Shown here: piece by piece, positions 46,375-57,226 of the stretch
Layout of the letters: each line of letters opens with the position of its first letter
How positions within the stretch are numbered: the stretch's first letter is position 1
Assembly (NCBI GenBank): GCA_003339415.1
Contig: PDHQ01000039.1
Location: 124,001-188,000 of the forward strand
DNA length: 64,000 nt
Reading direction: 5' to 3'
Source: Ophiocordyceps camponoti-saundersi (nom. inval.)
Taxonomy: Eukaryota > Ascomycota > Sordariomycetes > Hypocreales > Ophiocordycipitaceae
Notes under the pieces: model-generated
The model's database searches: none
Told to the model about the DNA's origin: nothing
Seen by the model: only the letters and a program-made list of their open reading frames with translations
Program-made: the position numbers and the translations under genes

Positions 46375-47262
46375 ATGACCAAGATGATGCGGTCTGCTAC
46401 ACCGTGGCTCGCATATGGATCGCGGTCACAGCCCCTCCTAATGCCCGTCCGACCCTCACCGTCCACCTCGAGACGGCGGCCCGTCCCGTCCGTATCGGCT
46501 TCGACCTCATCCGAAGCTATGACCTGGCCCCGGGGTCCCAATCCGTCTCCCTACGAGGTGCTCGGCGTCTCACGAAGCGGGCCATACTCCAAGACTCGCT
46601 TCTACCAGCTGGTCAAGCTGTACCATCCAGACAGCAACCAGCCGTCTTCTGTACTCCCGCCCTCCGTCCGACTCGAGCGTTACCGCCTTGTCGTCGCCGC
46701 AAACGACCTTCTCAGCGACCCGGCCAAGCGCCGTCTCTACGACGCTCTCGGCATCGGCTGGCTTCCGCCTTCCCAGTCGCACTCACAGCCTTCTGCCAAC
46801 ACTCACCGTCGGGAATCCGATTCGTCGTGGCGTCATCGTCCCGGCTCAGCTGCTAATAACGCCACGTGGGAGGATTGGGAGGCATGGCATGAGGCTCGTC
46901 GTCGTCGTCAACAACAGCATTCAAGCGATCCGAACCCCGAACTTAGTAACGTGGAGATTGCATTAGTCTACCTCTGTCTTATTGTCATCCCTCTTTATGT
47001 TCATATCTTTGGGATAGGACCGCCGAGCGCGGATCGTGCGGATCGTGCCCAGAGGCAGACATCCGCCATCAAAGAGGAGGTCCGCAGAAGCACCGAGGCC
47101 ACGTCCGAAAGAACCATGCACGAGAGCATCGACCACTTTCTGATGAGCAGGCAGGCCGATTGGCGTTTACGTTACGAACTCGAGGCGCGCAATGCGCGCA
47201 ATGCGACCAGGCGTATATCCACGAGAAACAACGCCGCTCCGCCGTCCAATAGACCTACATGA
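46375..47262 (+). CDS. J-domain (DnaJ) membrane protein, mitochondrial Jid1-like
   Basis: Single exon, 295 aa from the ATG at 46375. Residues 1-50 are basic and Ser-rich, like a mitochondrial targeting sequence. The J-domain lies at about 57-130 (SPYEVLGVSR, YQLVKLYHPD with HPD at 84-86, LLSDPAKRRLYDALG). One membrane span lies near 197-217 (VEIALVYLCLIVIPLYVHIFG), followed by a charged C-terminus. J-domains stimulate Hsp70 ATPases. The layout resembles fungal Jid1-type inner-membrane J-proteins, but the match rests on architecture alone. The in-frame region upstream of 46375 (from 46138) lacks family features and is taken as leader. A second ATG lies three codons downstream. Confidence 0.85.
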   Translation: MTKMMRSATPWLAYGSRSQPLLMPVRPSPSTSRRRPVPSVSASTSSEAMTWPRGPNPSPYEVLGVSRSGPYSKTRFYQLVKLYHPDSNQPSSVLPPSVRLERYRLVVAANDLLSDPAKRRLYDALGIGWLPPSQSHSQPSANTHRRESDSSWRHRPGSAANNATWEDWEAWHEARRRRQQQHSSDPNPELSNVEIALVYLCLIVIPLYVHIFGIGPPSADRADRAQRQTSAIKEEVRRSTEATSERTMHESIDHFLMSRQADWRLRYELEARNARNATRRISTRNNAAPPSNRPT

Positions 47263-47557
47263 GTGAGGGCTTCCACACTTGATCCCCGCCTTCTCGTGAG
47301 GGCTTCCGAGTGAGAGACGTGCTACTCAACAAGTTATCCCGTCTATCCACCCACCACTGTTCCTCGCCCGACCCGTGTTTCAAGTCACGGGTCGTTCGAT
47401 TGACTGGACTGGGTACACTTTGGTCGCGACGAGCAGGCCTCTCCTTGAGAATCCTTGTCTCTTGGGGCTACCAGGCGCTCGTTGATGACGTTGTCGATGC
47501 GTAGCCGGGGTGGACCTGAAGTAAGCGTCGATCCATTCTTCGGCGGGCCGGCTGCCG
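47263..47557. other. convergent 3' flanks of the J-protein and membrane protein genes
   Basis: 295 bp. Nothing is recognised. Confidence 0.35.
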
Positions 47558-49321
47558 TCAACGGTCAGTCTCCTGAATCGGCCCGGAATACGGAGACGGG
47601 AAAGACTCGCCTATAACAAGATCAAACAGCTTGACGATGACGGGCCCCCATACTGTCATGGCGATGATCTGCCCGTACGACCACTTGCTGGCGTCAAAGC
47701 TGTTCTCGTTGAAGACTTTGACGAGAGATATCATGTAGAGAATGTTGATGACAAAGTATGCCAGCTCCAGCATCCGCCACAGCCATCTGTTGAAGCTGTC
47801 CCACATGGGCTTGTATCTGCCCACAGGGCCACGACCGAGGAGGTGACCGCGGACGCGAATGTTCTTGGTGTGTCGGTACGCGCGAAGCGTCCAGCTCAGC
47901 TGATCGACCAAGAGGATGAGGATGGTGAAAGAGTCGAGGACAAGAAAGACAATCTTATAGACGTAGGGACGAGGAAAGAACTTGAGGTGAAAGCCGTCGA
48001 CACCGCGCATGGAGGAGCAGTAACTGCGCGGGCTGGGGTTGCCGCCGCAGGCACTGAGCTGCTTCTGCTTGCGAAACAGCTCAAAGGCTTCGTGGAAGTA
48101 TATGGTCTGGCTGGTGGAGACGATGGCCAAGAGGTACTCTGCAAAGAAGCCGATAAAGGTGTGCCAATTGCGGATTCCCTCGCGGTGGAGGCAGATCTGG
48201 ATGAGGAACATGGACAGGATGCCGTTCTGGCTGACGTGAAAGGCGACGGCGGCATTGACGATGATTTCGGCCCAGAAGGTACCGCCCTGGGAGCTGACGA
48301 CGACGGTGAGGATGGAGGCGATCTGGATGGCGAAGACGAACCAGCACTGGGCTTCCTGGAACTCGACGAGCGTCGTTGCGAGGGCGATGCTGGTCCGTGA
48401 CAGGGCTGACGAGTCGTGCCAGGTGAGACGGCGCGGAAGATTCATCCTCGAGATGGGCCCTTGCTTGGCCTTGGCCTTGGCATGCTGGACATGGTGAACC
48501 CATAGGACGAAGACTTTGAGGAAGACGAAGAGGAGGCTGCCGAAGCAAACCTGTAAGACGTACGAGATGAGCACCTTTTTTTTCGGGCGTCGAACCTGGA
48601 CCGTCAGTGATGGATGAATGAGAACAACAGAGGGAGAGAAGAGGCAGGAGGTCTCAGCCACACTCACACCAGGCCCGAAAATGTCTGGATTGATGTCGAC
48701 CGGCAGCTGAGGACAGAAAGAGCTCATAGCCTCGAGAACGACCAGGGGTTCCGACTTTGGCGTCAACGTCATGACGGACCGACTGCAAGGCTTATGAAGG
48801 TTATCGTCCTCGCAAGCAGCCTCGGCACAAGCAACGAAGCAGGAAAGCGTCGGCTTGGCGTCGAAATCAGCCAAAGGCACACCGCCCATGAGGCTGCTGG
48901 CGTTGTGCTCCGCCTCATCAGGAACATAGAAGACCTTGACGGAACGAGTCCAATACGCAACGGCAGAAAGGGCAGCGCAGTTGTAAAACGTCTCGAGAGA
49001 TCCGAAGATGATGGCCGGATCTTGACATGCTCTGTGACAGTCGGTCACTACCTTTTCCCCCTTGTTTCCTTGGATGCGGCATCCAGCTGGAAACAGGGAA
49101 ATGTGCAGGTTGCCATTGATGGCGGGCGTGATGGGCAGTTTCTGAAACAGGCCTTGGTTCTGGATCGACGCTATGCCGTCGAGGTCGTTGAAGGGGAAGA
49201 ATCCCGTCACGCCTCCGACGTTGTTCTGAGGTACGAACGTGATGGTCAGGGGCATCGAGTGCGGCACCGTCGCCATGGACGCAGCAGGGCCGACGAGCGA
49301 GACCGTCTCCGTCATCTTCAT
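47558..49321 (-). CDS. unnamed fungal polytopic membrane protein with a long extracytoplasmic head
   Basis: 587 aa if unspliced. Removing an in-frame 72-nt candidate intron (48667-48596; GTGAGT donor, CACTGACGG branch, CCAG acceptor) gives 563 aa. The first 200 residues are hydrophilic with about ten Cys and sequon NASS (MPLTITFVPQNNVGG, FFPFNDLDGIASIQNQ). About six membrane spans follow: SYVLQVCFGSLLFVFL, WFVFAIQIASILTVVV, ILSMFLIQICL, FIGFFAEYLLAIVS, IVFLVLDSFTILILLVDQL and LAYFVINILYMISLV. No family I can name fits, although the overall plan recalls uncharacterised ascomycete proteins. Neither transport nor receptor function is claimed. The start at MKMTETVS is chosen over an upstream in-frame ATG at 49450, whose product would be Pro/Lys-rich leader. 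Confidence 0.8.
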   Translation of the reverse strand: MKMTETVSLVGPAASMATVPHSMPLTITFVPQNNVGGVTGFFPFNDLDGIASIQNQGLFQKLPITPAINGNLHISLFPAGCRIQGNKGEKVVTDCHRACQDPAIIFGSLETFYNCAALSAVAYWTRSVKVFYVPDEAEHNASSLMGGVPLADFDAKPTLSCFVACAEAACEDDNLHKPCSRSVMTLTPKSEPLVVLEAMSSFCPQLPVDINPDIFGPGVSVAETSCLFSPSVVLIHPSLTVQVRRPKKKVLISYVLQVCFGSLLFVFLKVFVLWVHHVQHAKAKAKQGPISRMNLPRRLTWHDSSALSRTSIALATTLVEFQEAQCWFVFAIQIASILTVVVSSQGGTFWAEIIVNAAVAFHVSQNGILSMFLIQICLHREGIRNWHTFIGFFAEYLLAIVSTSQTIYFHEAFELFRKQKQLSACGGNPSPRSYCSSMRGVDGFHLKFFPRPYVYKIVFLVLDSFTILILLVDQLSWTLRAYRHTKNIRVRGHLLGRGPVGRYKPMWDSFNRWLWRMLELAYFVINILYMISLVKVFNENSFDASKWSYGQIIAMTVWGPVIVKLFDLVIGESFPSPYSGPIQETDR

Positions 49322-49849
49322 GTGTTGCTTGTTTCGACGGGTGCATCGTTTTCCCTCTCCTTCTCTGGCTGAGGAAAAAGGGGGGGGAAAGAAAGCTGTG
49401 TTATGGCGTGGGTGTGAGGGTTTTTTTTCTTTGTTCGGAGATATATGCATATCCCCTCCCCTTGTGTTTCGACTATGAGCTGCGCGGGTGAAGTCTCGTC
49501 GAGGAAGACTATTCCTATCGCGTACAGGCGAGTGCTTTTAAGTCGTTTTGGACGGTATTTTCTTTCCCCATTTTGCTCCTAGATATGCCTTTCACATGCT
49601 TTGCTTATAGGGGGTGCAGCCGGTAGTCGTTGACTTCATGACTGTTAAGTTGTCTCTCTGTCGTTAGAGGCTTGAAGTTGCAAGTATCGCGACATCATGT
49701 GACCCCGTGATGCCGATAAGCCGACCTTCCTCAACCTCACTCTCCTCTTCACCCCTCACCCCTTCTCACCCCTGACCTTTCACTCTCGGCATCCAACTCC
49801 TACAAGACACTGAAACCTCTTTCTCTCCCCATCCCTCCCCCCAAAGACC
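49322..49849. promoter_or_regulatory. divergent promoter interval, membrane protein / hydratase
   Basis: 528 bp with a CCCCTCACCCC-rich leader close to the hydratase start. No gene is visible. Confidence 0.45.
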
Positions 49850-50947
49850 ATGCCTCCGCTCGCCCCCCGTCTCCGCCCCCGCCTTCTCCCCCGCCTCCTC
49901 CCCCGCGCAGCAACCCCCCGTCCGTACTCAAGCCAAGAATCCCCCCAGCTCCTCGTATCGAACATCAAAGCCCCGTCATCAGGCTACGTCCGTCTCCTAG
50001 AACTGAACCGACCGGGGGCACGAAACGCGCTATCGATCGAGCTGGTGAGCTCTCTACGAAGGGAAATCGAAGACGTGCGGTCCCAATACGACGCCGTGGA
50101 CGGGACGCAAGTGCCCCTCGAAGATGCAGACGGAGAAGAGCTTCGGCGTCGACCGACTAGGGCTCTCGTCCTAGCCAGCGCGGTGGACTCGTGCTTCTGC
50201 TCGGGAGCGGATCTGAAAGAACGACGTGGTTTTACAAAGCAGCAGTTTGCGTCTCCCCCATCATCATCATCCTCCATCTGAACAAGCCTCTGACGATGGC
50301 GAACATATCACGAGATGAAAAGAACCACGGAATTCCTCTCCAACCTCCGCGCAACAATGGAAGCCCTCTCCTCACTCCCCATCCCCACCATCGCAGCCAT
50401 ATCATCAGTAGCCTTGGGAGGCGGTCTCGAACTCGCCCTCTGCACCCACCTACGGGTAATGACGACGAACGCAAAGGTAGGCCTACCAGAGACCCGACTG
50501 GCCATCATCCCCGGCGCGGGCGGAACCCACCGACTAGCCGACGTCATCGGCAAGACCCGAGCTCGAGACCTCATCCTGACCGGCCGTCGCGTCTCCGCTC
50601 CCGAGGCTTACTTCTTCGGCCTCGCTGATCGGCTCGTCGAGTTACCTCCGGACGATACCACCAACGGCGAAGAAAGCGACAGCAACAGCAACAGCAACAA
50701 AGATGACGACTCGGGAGCCCGCCTTCTCCATACCGCTCGCTTAGCCGCCCGCTCGGAAGCCGTGCGTCTCGCGCTGGAGATCTGCGAGGGCGGTCCCGTC
50801 GCCATCCGTGCCGCCGTCGAGGCCGTCGCCGCCCCGTCTCCGCTCAAGGAGGCCGACATGTATCGCCGCGTCGTCGACACTCACGACAGGAACGAGGCTT
50901 TGATCGCTTTCCAGGAGAAGCGGAAGCCCGTCTTCAGAGGATCTTGA
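49850..50947 (+). CDS. methylglutaconyl-CoA hydratase-like crotonase (AUH type)
   Basis: Predicted 339 aa in two exons (49850-50244 and 50323-50947) with a 78-nt intron (GTTTGC...GAAAAG). An Arg/Pro-rich mitochondrial presequence (MPPLAPRLRPRLLPRLLPR) is followed by the crotonase fold. Seen: LNRPGARNALS, LVLASAVDSCFCSGADLKER (oxyanion-hole loop), TIAAISSVALGGGLELAL and VGLPETRLAIIPGAGGTHRL. The Glu in GLPETRLAIIPG and the GGGLELAL stretch match AUH-type hydratases of leucine breakdown better than plain enoyl-CoA hydratase. A low-complexity insert (SNSNSNKDDD) interrupts the domain near residue 255. Substrate assignment is inferred. Confidence 0.88.
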
Positions 50948-51372
50948 CCAGATGCGCTTCGTAACCGCCCCCAGACCTTAATGTCTGACTGGCCTTCACC
51001 CTGTCCAGCCCCTTCTTCGACTTCTAAATGCCTGTACATCTCCTCCATCTACCTACCTACGTATACCATCGATTCGCCTCCCTCTACATGATTGCGCATG
51101 CTGCACCTATCATCATCACCATCCCACATTCCTGGTGCCTCATACCGCTTTATTCCCGCTACCCCCTGACCATCCCTGTCTAACAGCGACTCGCTCGCTC
51201 GAACCCGTGAGTTCGAAATTATGCTACATTCGCATTTCCTCATCTCCGCTGCCATTGCTTCATCGTCATCCGTCGAGATCTCCATTTTAGTCTAAGCCTC
51301 GCCCAAAAAGATGTCAAACGTTATCGTCCCATCGTCCCATCCGCCCTCTAAGAAAGACCCCCCCCCTCTCCC
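50948..51372. other. convergent 3' flanks of the hydratase and UBP2 genes
   Basis: 425 bp. Nothing is recognised. Confidence 0.35.
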
Positions 51373-54300
51373 TTATTCTATGCGATACGTCTTCTCGTCC
51401 TCGGCTCTCCCGTTCGGGTGAACCGATTCCATGTGAACGTCGCCGTCCACCTCTACTGGAGCCGAAACCGTCGACGTGCTGACCGGCGATGTCGTTCGAT
51501 TAAGCCGCTTGGGCACATCCACATAGCCGTCCTTATCCTCGTCGCGTACGTAGCAAAGATAGTATGGCTCGCCGCTGGTGCTCAGCGTCTGCAGCACCTC
51601 GGCCGTGTCCTTGTTCTCCCGAACGTCGGCGTCATTATACCAGCGCCACACCCGGTCCTCAAAATCACAGATCCAGACCCAATAGTGGCCCGACATCAGA
51701 TGGCCACGATGGCAGATGACGGCGTGCAGGCGGTAGGCGATGCTCTGCATGCTGTCCTGATGCCGCTTCAGAGCCTCTTCACGCTCCGCCAATTCCTGGA
51801 CCATCATACTCCGCATCCTTGATTGCAGCGCACGCATATCAGCCGGACGCCGTTCCCGGTGAGGCTCACGGGAAAGCTCGCGGGAGCCGGCAGACGTGAC
51901 GAGCAGAAAATCTTCGTCCATTGGTCCGTCGAAATCCCAATTCTCGTCTTCCACGTCCACAGCGATGTCTTCTGCTTTGCTTCCAGCCTCACCATCGCCG
52001 TTGTTTGTCACGGACTGTTCGTTCATGCAGGTGTCGAAGAGGCCCAGGTAAGACGGGTCCTCTTCGTCCTTTGCAAGCCAGGACTTGAGATCCGCGATCC
52101 GATCCGTCAGAGTCCAATCCTCCACACGGCGTCGGAACACGGGGGAATCATGCGGCGCGTCCATGTACCGGTCGAGATGCAGCGTTTCCGGTATGACGAC
52201 AGGGTTGCCGTTCTTGCTGCCCATGGACTGAGAGCGCTGGATCAGCACGTGGAGAACGGGTGGCAGCGTCTTAATCGCCGTATATCGCGATAACTTGCTC
52301 TCCTCGAGAATTTGCTGGTCGAAATTGCGGCCCAGCGCGTCGTAAAGCGAGCATGGTCCGTCTGGAGCGGGAAACGCCGTAATGGAGCGGTCGAAGCTAA
52401 TCTCGTGCTGGTAGGTCTGCTCATCAAACTTCTTCGTGTAGTTGACCGTCGTAACGAAGAAGGTCTCCATGATCTTCTCCAGCTGAATGCCCGTTCTTGT
52501 GTCGACCGAGCTGGGCCGAATGGCTGCCTGTAGGCGGTTGATGATGCTTCCCATGACCTCTTCAACATCTTGCTGATCGGTCCCAGAAGATCGCTTCTGG
52601 TGCTCAAGAGCATTGAGGACCTTCTGGTCGACAGTCTCGGGTTCGCCGCTCTCAGAAACCGTGGCGCGACTTGCGTCTGGAACTGATTCGAGAAGCGGGA
52701 CCTTTTCGGCGTCAGGCATCTCAGTGTCTTCAGCTTTTCGGGTCAATAGGACAGCTTGTTCTGAAGAGGGGGTCGTCAATCCAATGGCCGCCGCCGCCTC
52801 GACCTGATCGTATGAGCGATCCGACCGCGCATCCTCCAGGTCGACCAGCGTCCTCGTGCTTGATCTGCTGCTGCGGAAGGAGTCCGATATCTTATCCACA
52901 TTGCAGCCGACCATGTCAACATCACCAGCGCCGGGCGGCGCCGGGGATGGACGGGCGGGCAGAGGAGGTGGTTCTGTAGTTGCAGCCGGCTGTTCTTCAG
53001 CCTGCTTAGGGCTGTGAAGAAGCGTATGCGTCGACAGAAGAACGGCATTTGCGAGCCGTTGCGACGGTCGAGTCGCGGCCTGATCTGACGACCGCAAGTT
53101 TTGAAACAAGGTGGCGAGCTCGCGGACAACTGCCTCTCATTGTGAGAAGATGCTCGCCTGTAGACATGAATGACTGTAGACTCACATGCTTGCGCCACCA
53201 CAGCCTCGCCCCGGTCCATCTGCATCTTGTTGCCGCCGAGAAGGCGAGCCTTGATGACATCGTCTGTCAAGTCCAGTCGAGAGTCGTCATAGTTCAAGAC
53301 GATATCCCGAATCGGCTTCACGGTGAAGAGATACTGCAGAAGACTGTTCAGGTAGCACGTGTTGCCGATGTTGTGAAGCCCTACAGGCATCGTCAAATCG
53401 GCCGGTTGCGTATTGGCGATGGCTCTCGAATCGCCGGCGCCGAAACCTGAGCTTTGACGCAATTCCATCGCAGCCTGCTTCAGCGCCGGGGAATTGGTGT
53501 GATCTGCCATGGCGTTCAAGGCGTCGAGCCATAGCTCAGAGCCCTCTTGCCCTTTGCTGGAATCGAGCTGGGTAAGCGAGATCATCAGTCACGGATAACG
53601 ATAACGGCGATAGGGTAGCACAAACGGGCACTCACCTTTCTCTTCGTAACTTCGACCGCCGTTTGCCAAGGCACATCCGAAGATCCCAGACCAAGAACGG
53701 CCTTGGCCGTAGGCAGTGTCATATTGCTATCAGACTCGAGGATCAGAGCAGTCTGGTAGCTGTCATCAGTTGAGGCTTGTGCAATCACCATCAACATGTT
53801 GCGCGCGGTCCCGGCCTCCGACGGATCCTGGGCCAGCGTGCGCCGGAAGGCTTCGATGACGGATTCGGCGCTGTACTTGTTGGGAGGTTGGAGGCCAAGG
53901 AAAGTTAGGGCCTGCGTCATGACGCCGTCGTCGTCGCCGGTACTTTGATGCTGCAGCTGACTGTCGAAGACAGACGACTGGGTAATGGCGTACTCGGAGA
54001 GTAACTCGTCACCGACATCGTTGGCCACGGCCATGAGACTCTCGACCAGAACTCTACGCTGGTTGGGGATGAGGTCCCATTGGCGCTTGTAGGCGTTGAC
54101 GACGACTTCACGGGGCTGCTTGGGCAAGATGCCGAGTACTTTATAGCGCTGCAAGTTGATTAGGCTGCTGTGATCCGCCCCGGGCACCTCCTGGCAGCCG
54201 AGCATAGAATGCAGAAGCGGTGAGCAGAAAGTCGGCTTGTCAATAACCTGCCCGCCGCCTTTGTGAATCAGACATTGAACCTCAGCCCTGACGTCTTCCA

Positions 54301-55325
54301 GAAATGCGCGATATGTCATCAGCTCCGTGGTAAAGTTCGGACCCGAGGCCGGAGCCGGGGGCGACGGGACGAAACAACCATCGTCGACGCCGGCGGCGTC
54401 CAGCTTGACCTCCTCTTTGAACTCAAGCTGGCGGAAGATGGGAAAGCAGGGCGGGCCGAAGAGTACGGCAAATCGCTTGTTACGCTTGGAAATGCTCCTA
54501 GCTTCGGCCGCGTCTGCTTCGAGCAAGTTCTTCAAGTATGTGTTGAGGTTCTGCGGAGCCTGTTCGACCCAGTCATCCGATGCGGCCTCGTATCGGCCCG
54601 GCTCCAGCTCTCTGGCAAGCCTCAGCCGCTCGGCAATGGCGTCTCTGTCGAGGAGAAGCTGAACCCAAGATGTAGGCATCCGAGGTTCGGAAACCTCCAG
54701 GGTGACCTGGAAGGTGCATGGCGGGGCGGAGCAGACGAAGCTCTCACGGGCCAGTAAAGGATAGTATTTAGCGTGGCGAGGTGTGAGCTCCTTTCCGGCC
54801 ACAGGATCGATCCAAACTAAATGATGCCACGGAAACTGATCGTCCTTTGGGGGCCAGCGCGATTGCTTGGAGTTGCAGAGGTCGTGAAAATGAGCTTCGC
54901 GCCAGGCGAAGTTGAAGACGAAGTGAAAATGACAGTCGAGGCAGATTGTGGACAGTATTGACGATGAGTTAGACTGGCAGGTCTGATTGCCGTTAATGAC
55001 GAGTCTGTGAGGTTGATCCCACGTGTAGGTGCTGTCGAGCTTGACGTTCCGGGCCCGTTGGAACATGTCGCAAACGGTGAAGTCGTTGTTGATGAGCTCG
55101 TAGATCCACCTGCTCGGATGACAACCTGCAGTAACGAAGAGTTAGTCGGACGAATGGTCAAACACCCGAGGAGGACGCACCAGGCGCCTGACGGGACCCG
55201 GCCGCGAGGTCTGATTTCAAAGGCGTCATATTGTGTGGCACAAAGGTGGCGTTGTTAGTGCCTGGGAGACAAGCGTAGGAGCTCGCATCTTGGTCGTGAG
55301 ACCTCAGGCTGTATGTGCCCGCCAT
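51373..55325 (-). CDS. UBP2: ubiquitin-specific protease of the Ubp2 type
   Basis: Predicted 1257 aa, near the 1272 aa of yeast Ubp2, in four exons: 55325-55181, 55125-53636, 53567-53186 and 53129-51373. The introns are 55, 68 and 56 nt. A long N-terminal region carries CLDCHFHFVFNF and HHLVWIDPVAGKEL. The Cys box GLHNIGNTCYLNSLLQYLF follows in exon 3. A Ser/Pro/acidic insert splits the catalytic domain (about 790-900). DQQDVEEVMGSIINRL comes next, and the His box CHRGHLMSGHYWVWI lies near the end, followed by WRWYNDADV. All core catalytic elements are present. Ubp2 trims K63-linked chains and opposes the Rsp5 ligase in yeast. Function here is inferred from family. The gene is head-to-head with the F-box/ankyrin gene. 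Confidence 0.92.
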
Positions 55326-55373
55326 GATGTGAGCCTTTGTTGGGAGTAGCAGAAGAAGAGGGGAGAGGAGTCT

Positions 55374-55375
<2 letters not shown>

Positions 55376-55406
<31 letters not shown>
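55376..55406 (+). repeat. (GA)n microsatellite
   Basis: About 15 GA units. Confidence 0.85.
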
Positions 55407-55411
<5 letters not shown>

Positions 55412-56707
55412 GCAGACGAGAGGACGCGCGGCAGACGCGCGGCGGTGCACGGATGGATATAGACGGATCGAGGTCGGTTTCCTGCGGTCGTTTGTCGAAG
55501 GTTTTCAGAGAGAAAAAGGTCGGGCCAAAGGGCAAGGCCACCTCGCTCAGCTGCGGCGCTACAGCATCATCCTGGCCCGGCCGAGGCTGACGGTACAAGG
55601 TTCCAACGCGACGAGGGTCGGAGGGCGCCGCAGCCGGAGAAGAGGAGGAGACACGACGAGTTTTTTTTTTCTTTCGAGACGAGAAGCGGTAGAGGTCGAG
55701 AAGCAGGTTCGAGAAGGATGAAAGGAGCGATGGCTATCGGTAGCTGGAGCTCGGGCGATGCGGAAGGATATGGTTGATTAATGACGACGGCTTTGGTGGC
55801 GATGGGTGACGATTTTTGGCTGACGCAGCCTCTCTGCTGGATTCCGAAGGGCTCCACCGCTAAACCACGCCAGACGGATAAGGTAGCTTCGCTGTACCGG
55901 CCCCGCAGGCTTGGTAGAGTTAGTGACGTTTTAGCGACCTCCATCTGGAATCCACTGAGAAGGAGCCACTGCAGGGGTCCAACCTCAGGGGATGACTCAG
56001 CGAATCAACCTCCTATCTTCCATCTTGAGCTCCTCTCTATTTTCATAGGCGACACCAGCTTCGTTTCTACGGCGTTTTTGAATGGTAGCTACTTTCAGTG
56101 TATCTCAAAAGAGGCTGTAGAAGCTCTAGGGATCTGTGAAACGTCGTTATAACGTCATCTGGCAGAGCCACAGGAAGTGCGAGTCAGATGACCGAGCTTG
56201 AAGCAAAAGGCAAAGAGACGACGAGCCAGCCAGGTTGATATTCGAATGTGGTTGAGCACATTATGTGTGTGTGACTTCTGGCTTGGGGCTTGCAATCGTT
56301 GCCATGTATTCTAGATGGAGGCGAACCTGTGTCTCTTGATAGGAACATGGACATGTTTGTATGTATGCACCTCTCTATATACACTCTTAGTAGGCGGCAA
56401 ACTGCCAGTAGAGCGGATAGAGTGTTGCGAAGACTGACTGACTGTGCTGCTGAAATACATGATATGCGGCAAAGAACATCTGCATAATGTTATTCTCAAA
56501 TGCTGTCTGCCGATTCATCTTACTGTCAGTCTGAATATCTGGGTTCATATTCTCGTTTCTCCTACTTGAAGAGTTAAATACCATGCATGCATTACGACCA
56601 GCTTCATCAACACATCAAGTAACAGGACTTACTCATCATCTAAGTAAGTATCTGATTGGCTCAAGAACTGATCATATATAGGAGCGGCGCGTATCCCACA
56701 AGGTCGA

Positions 56708-56731
56708 GTGCTGTGCTGTGCTGTGCTGTGC
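56708..56731 (+). repeat. (GTGCT) pentamer repeat
   Basis: Nearly five tandem GTGCT units. Confidence 0.85.
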
Positions 56732-57226
56732 GTGTTATTCCAACCCGTTCGCCTGCCTGTCGCTACGACAACCAGGCAAAGCTGCCATCTGCCAGCACTC
56801 TCTGGCCAACTGCCCAGTAAAAATTTCCCCCCTTCAAATCCCTCTTCCTGTTGGCTCATCCTTTCTCTCCCCCCCCCCTCCCATCTCCTTCTCCTGCGAA
56901 AAAAAAAATAACAGGAAAAGGCTTCACATCTTCTACCCTTCTCACACAACCACTCGCTCACTGTTGATCTCCATCAACTTGATTCCTATCCCTTCTTTCG
57001 CTTTTTACGAGAGCGGATGAGGTTGCAGCCATCTTTGGTCGCCCTTTTCCGCTCTCGCAGCACCCAAAGCAATCTCACCCCATCACAAACAGTTTTCCTG
57101 AGGCAAACATCATCAACCCAAGCTTTCCCTCTTCCCCCTTCACCCTCTCCTCTTTCGCATATCTCGGCCTTGACGCCGGACTCTCTACACACGTCTCTTG
57201 GCCTCCTGATCCATCCCGGTTTCAAG

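Larger units (their letters stand above)
55326..57226. other. 1.9 kb divergent interval, UBP2 / F-box-ankyrin
   Basis: It contains a GA microsatellite in the UBP2 leader, a GTGCT pentamer repeat and a C/T-rich leader before the F-box gene. The frame opening at 57017 reads into the F-box gene but gives a Ser/Thr/Pro-rich extension. No other gene is supported. Confidence 0.45.
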
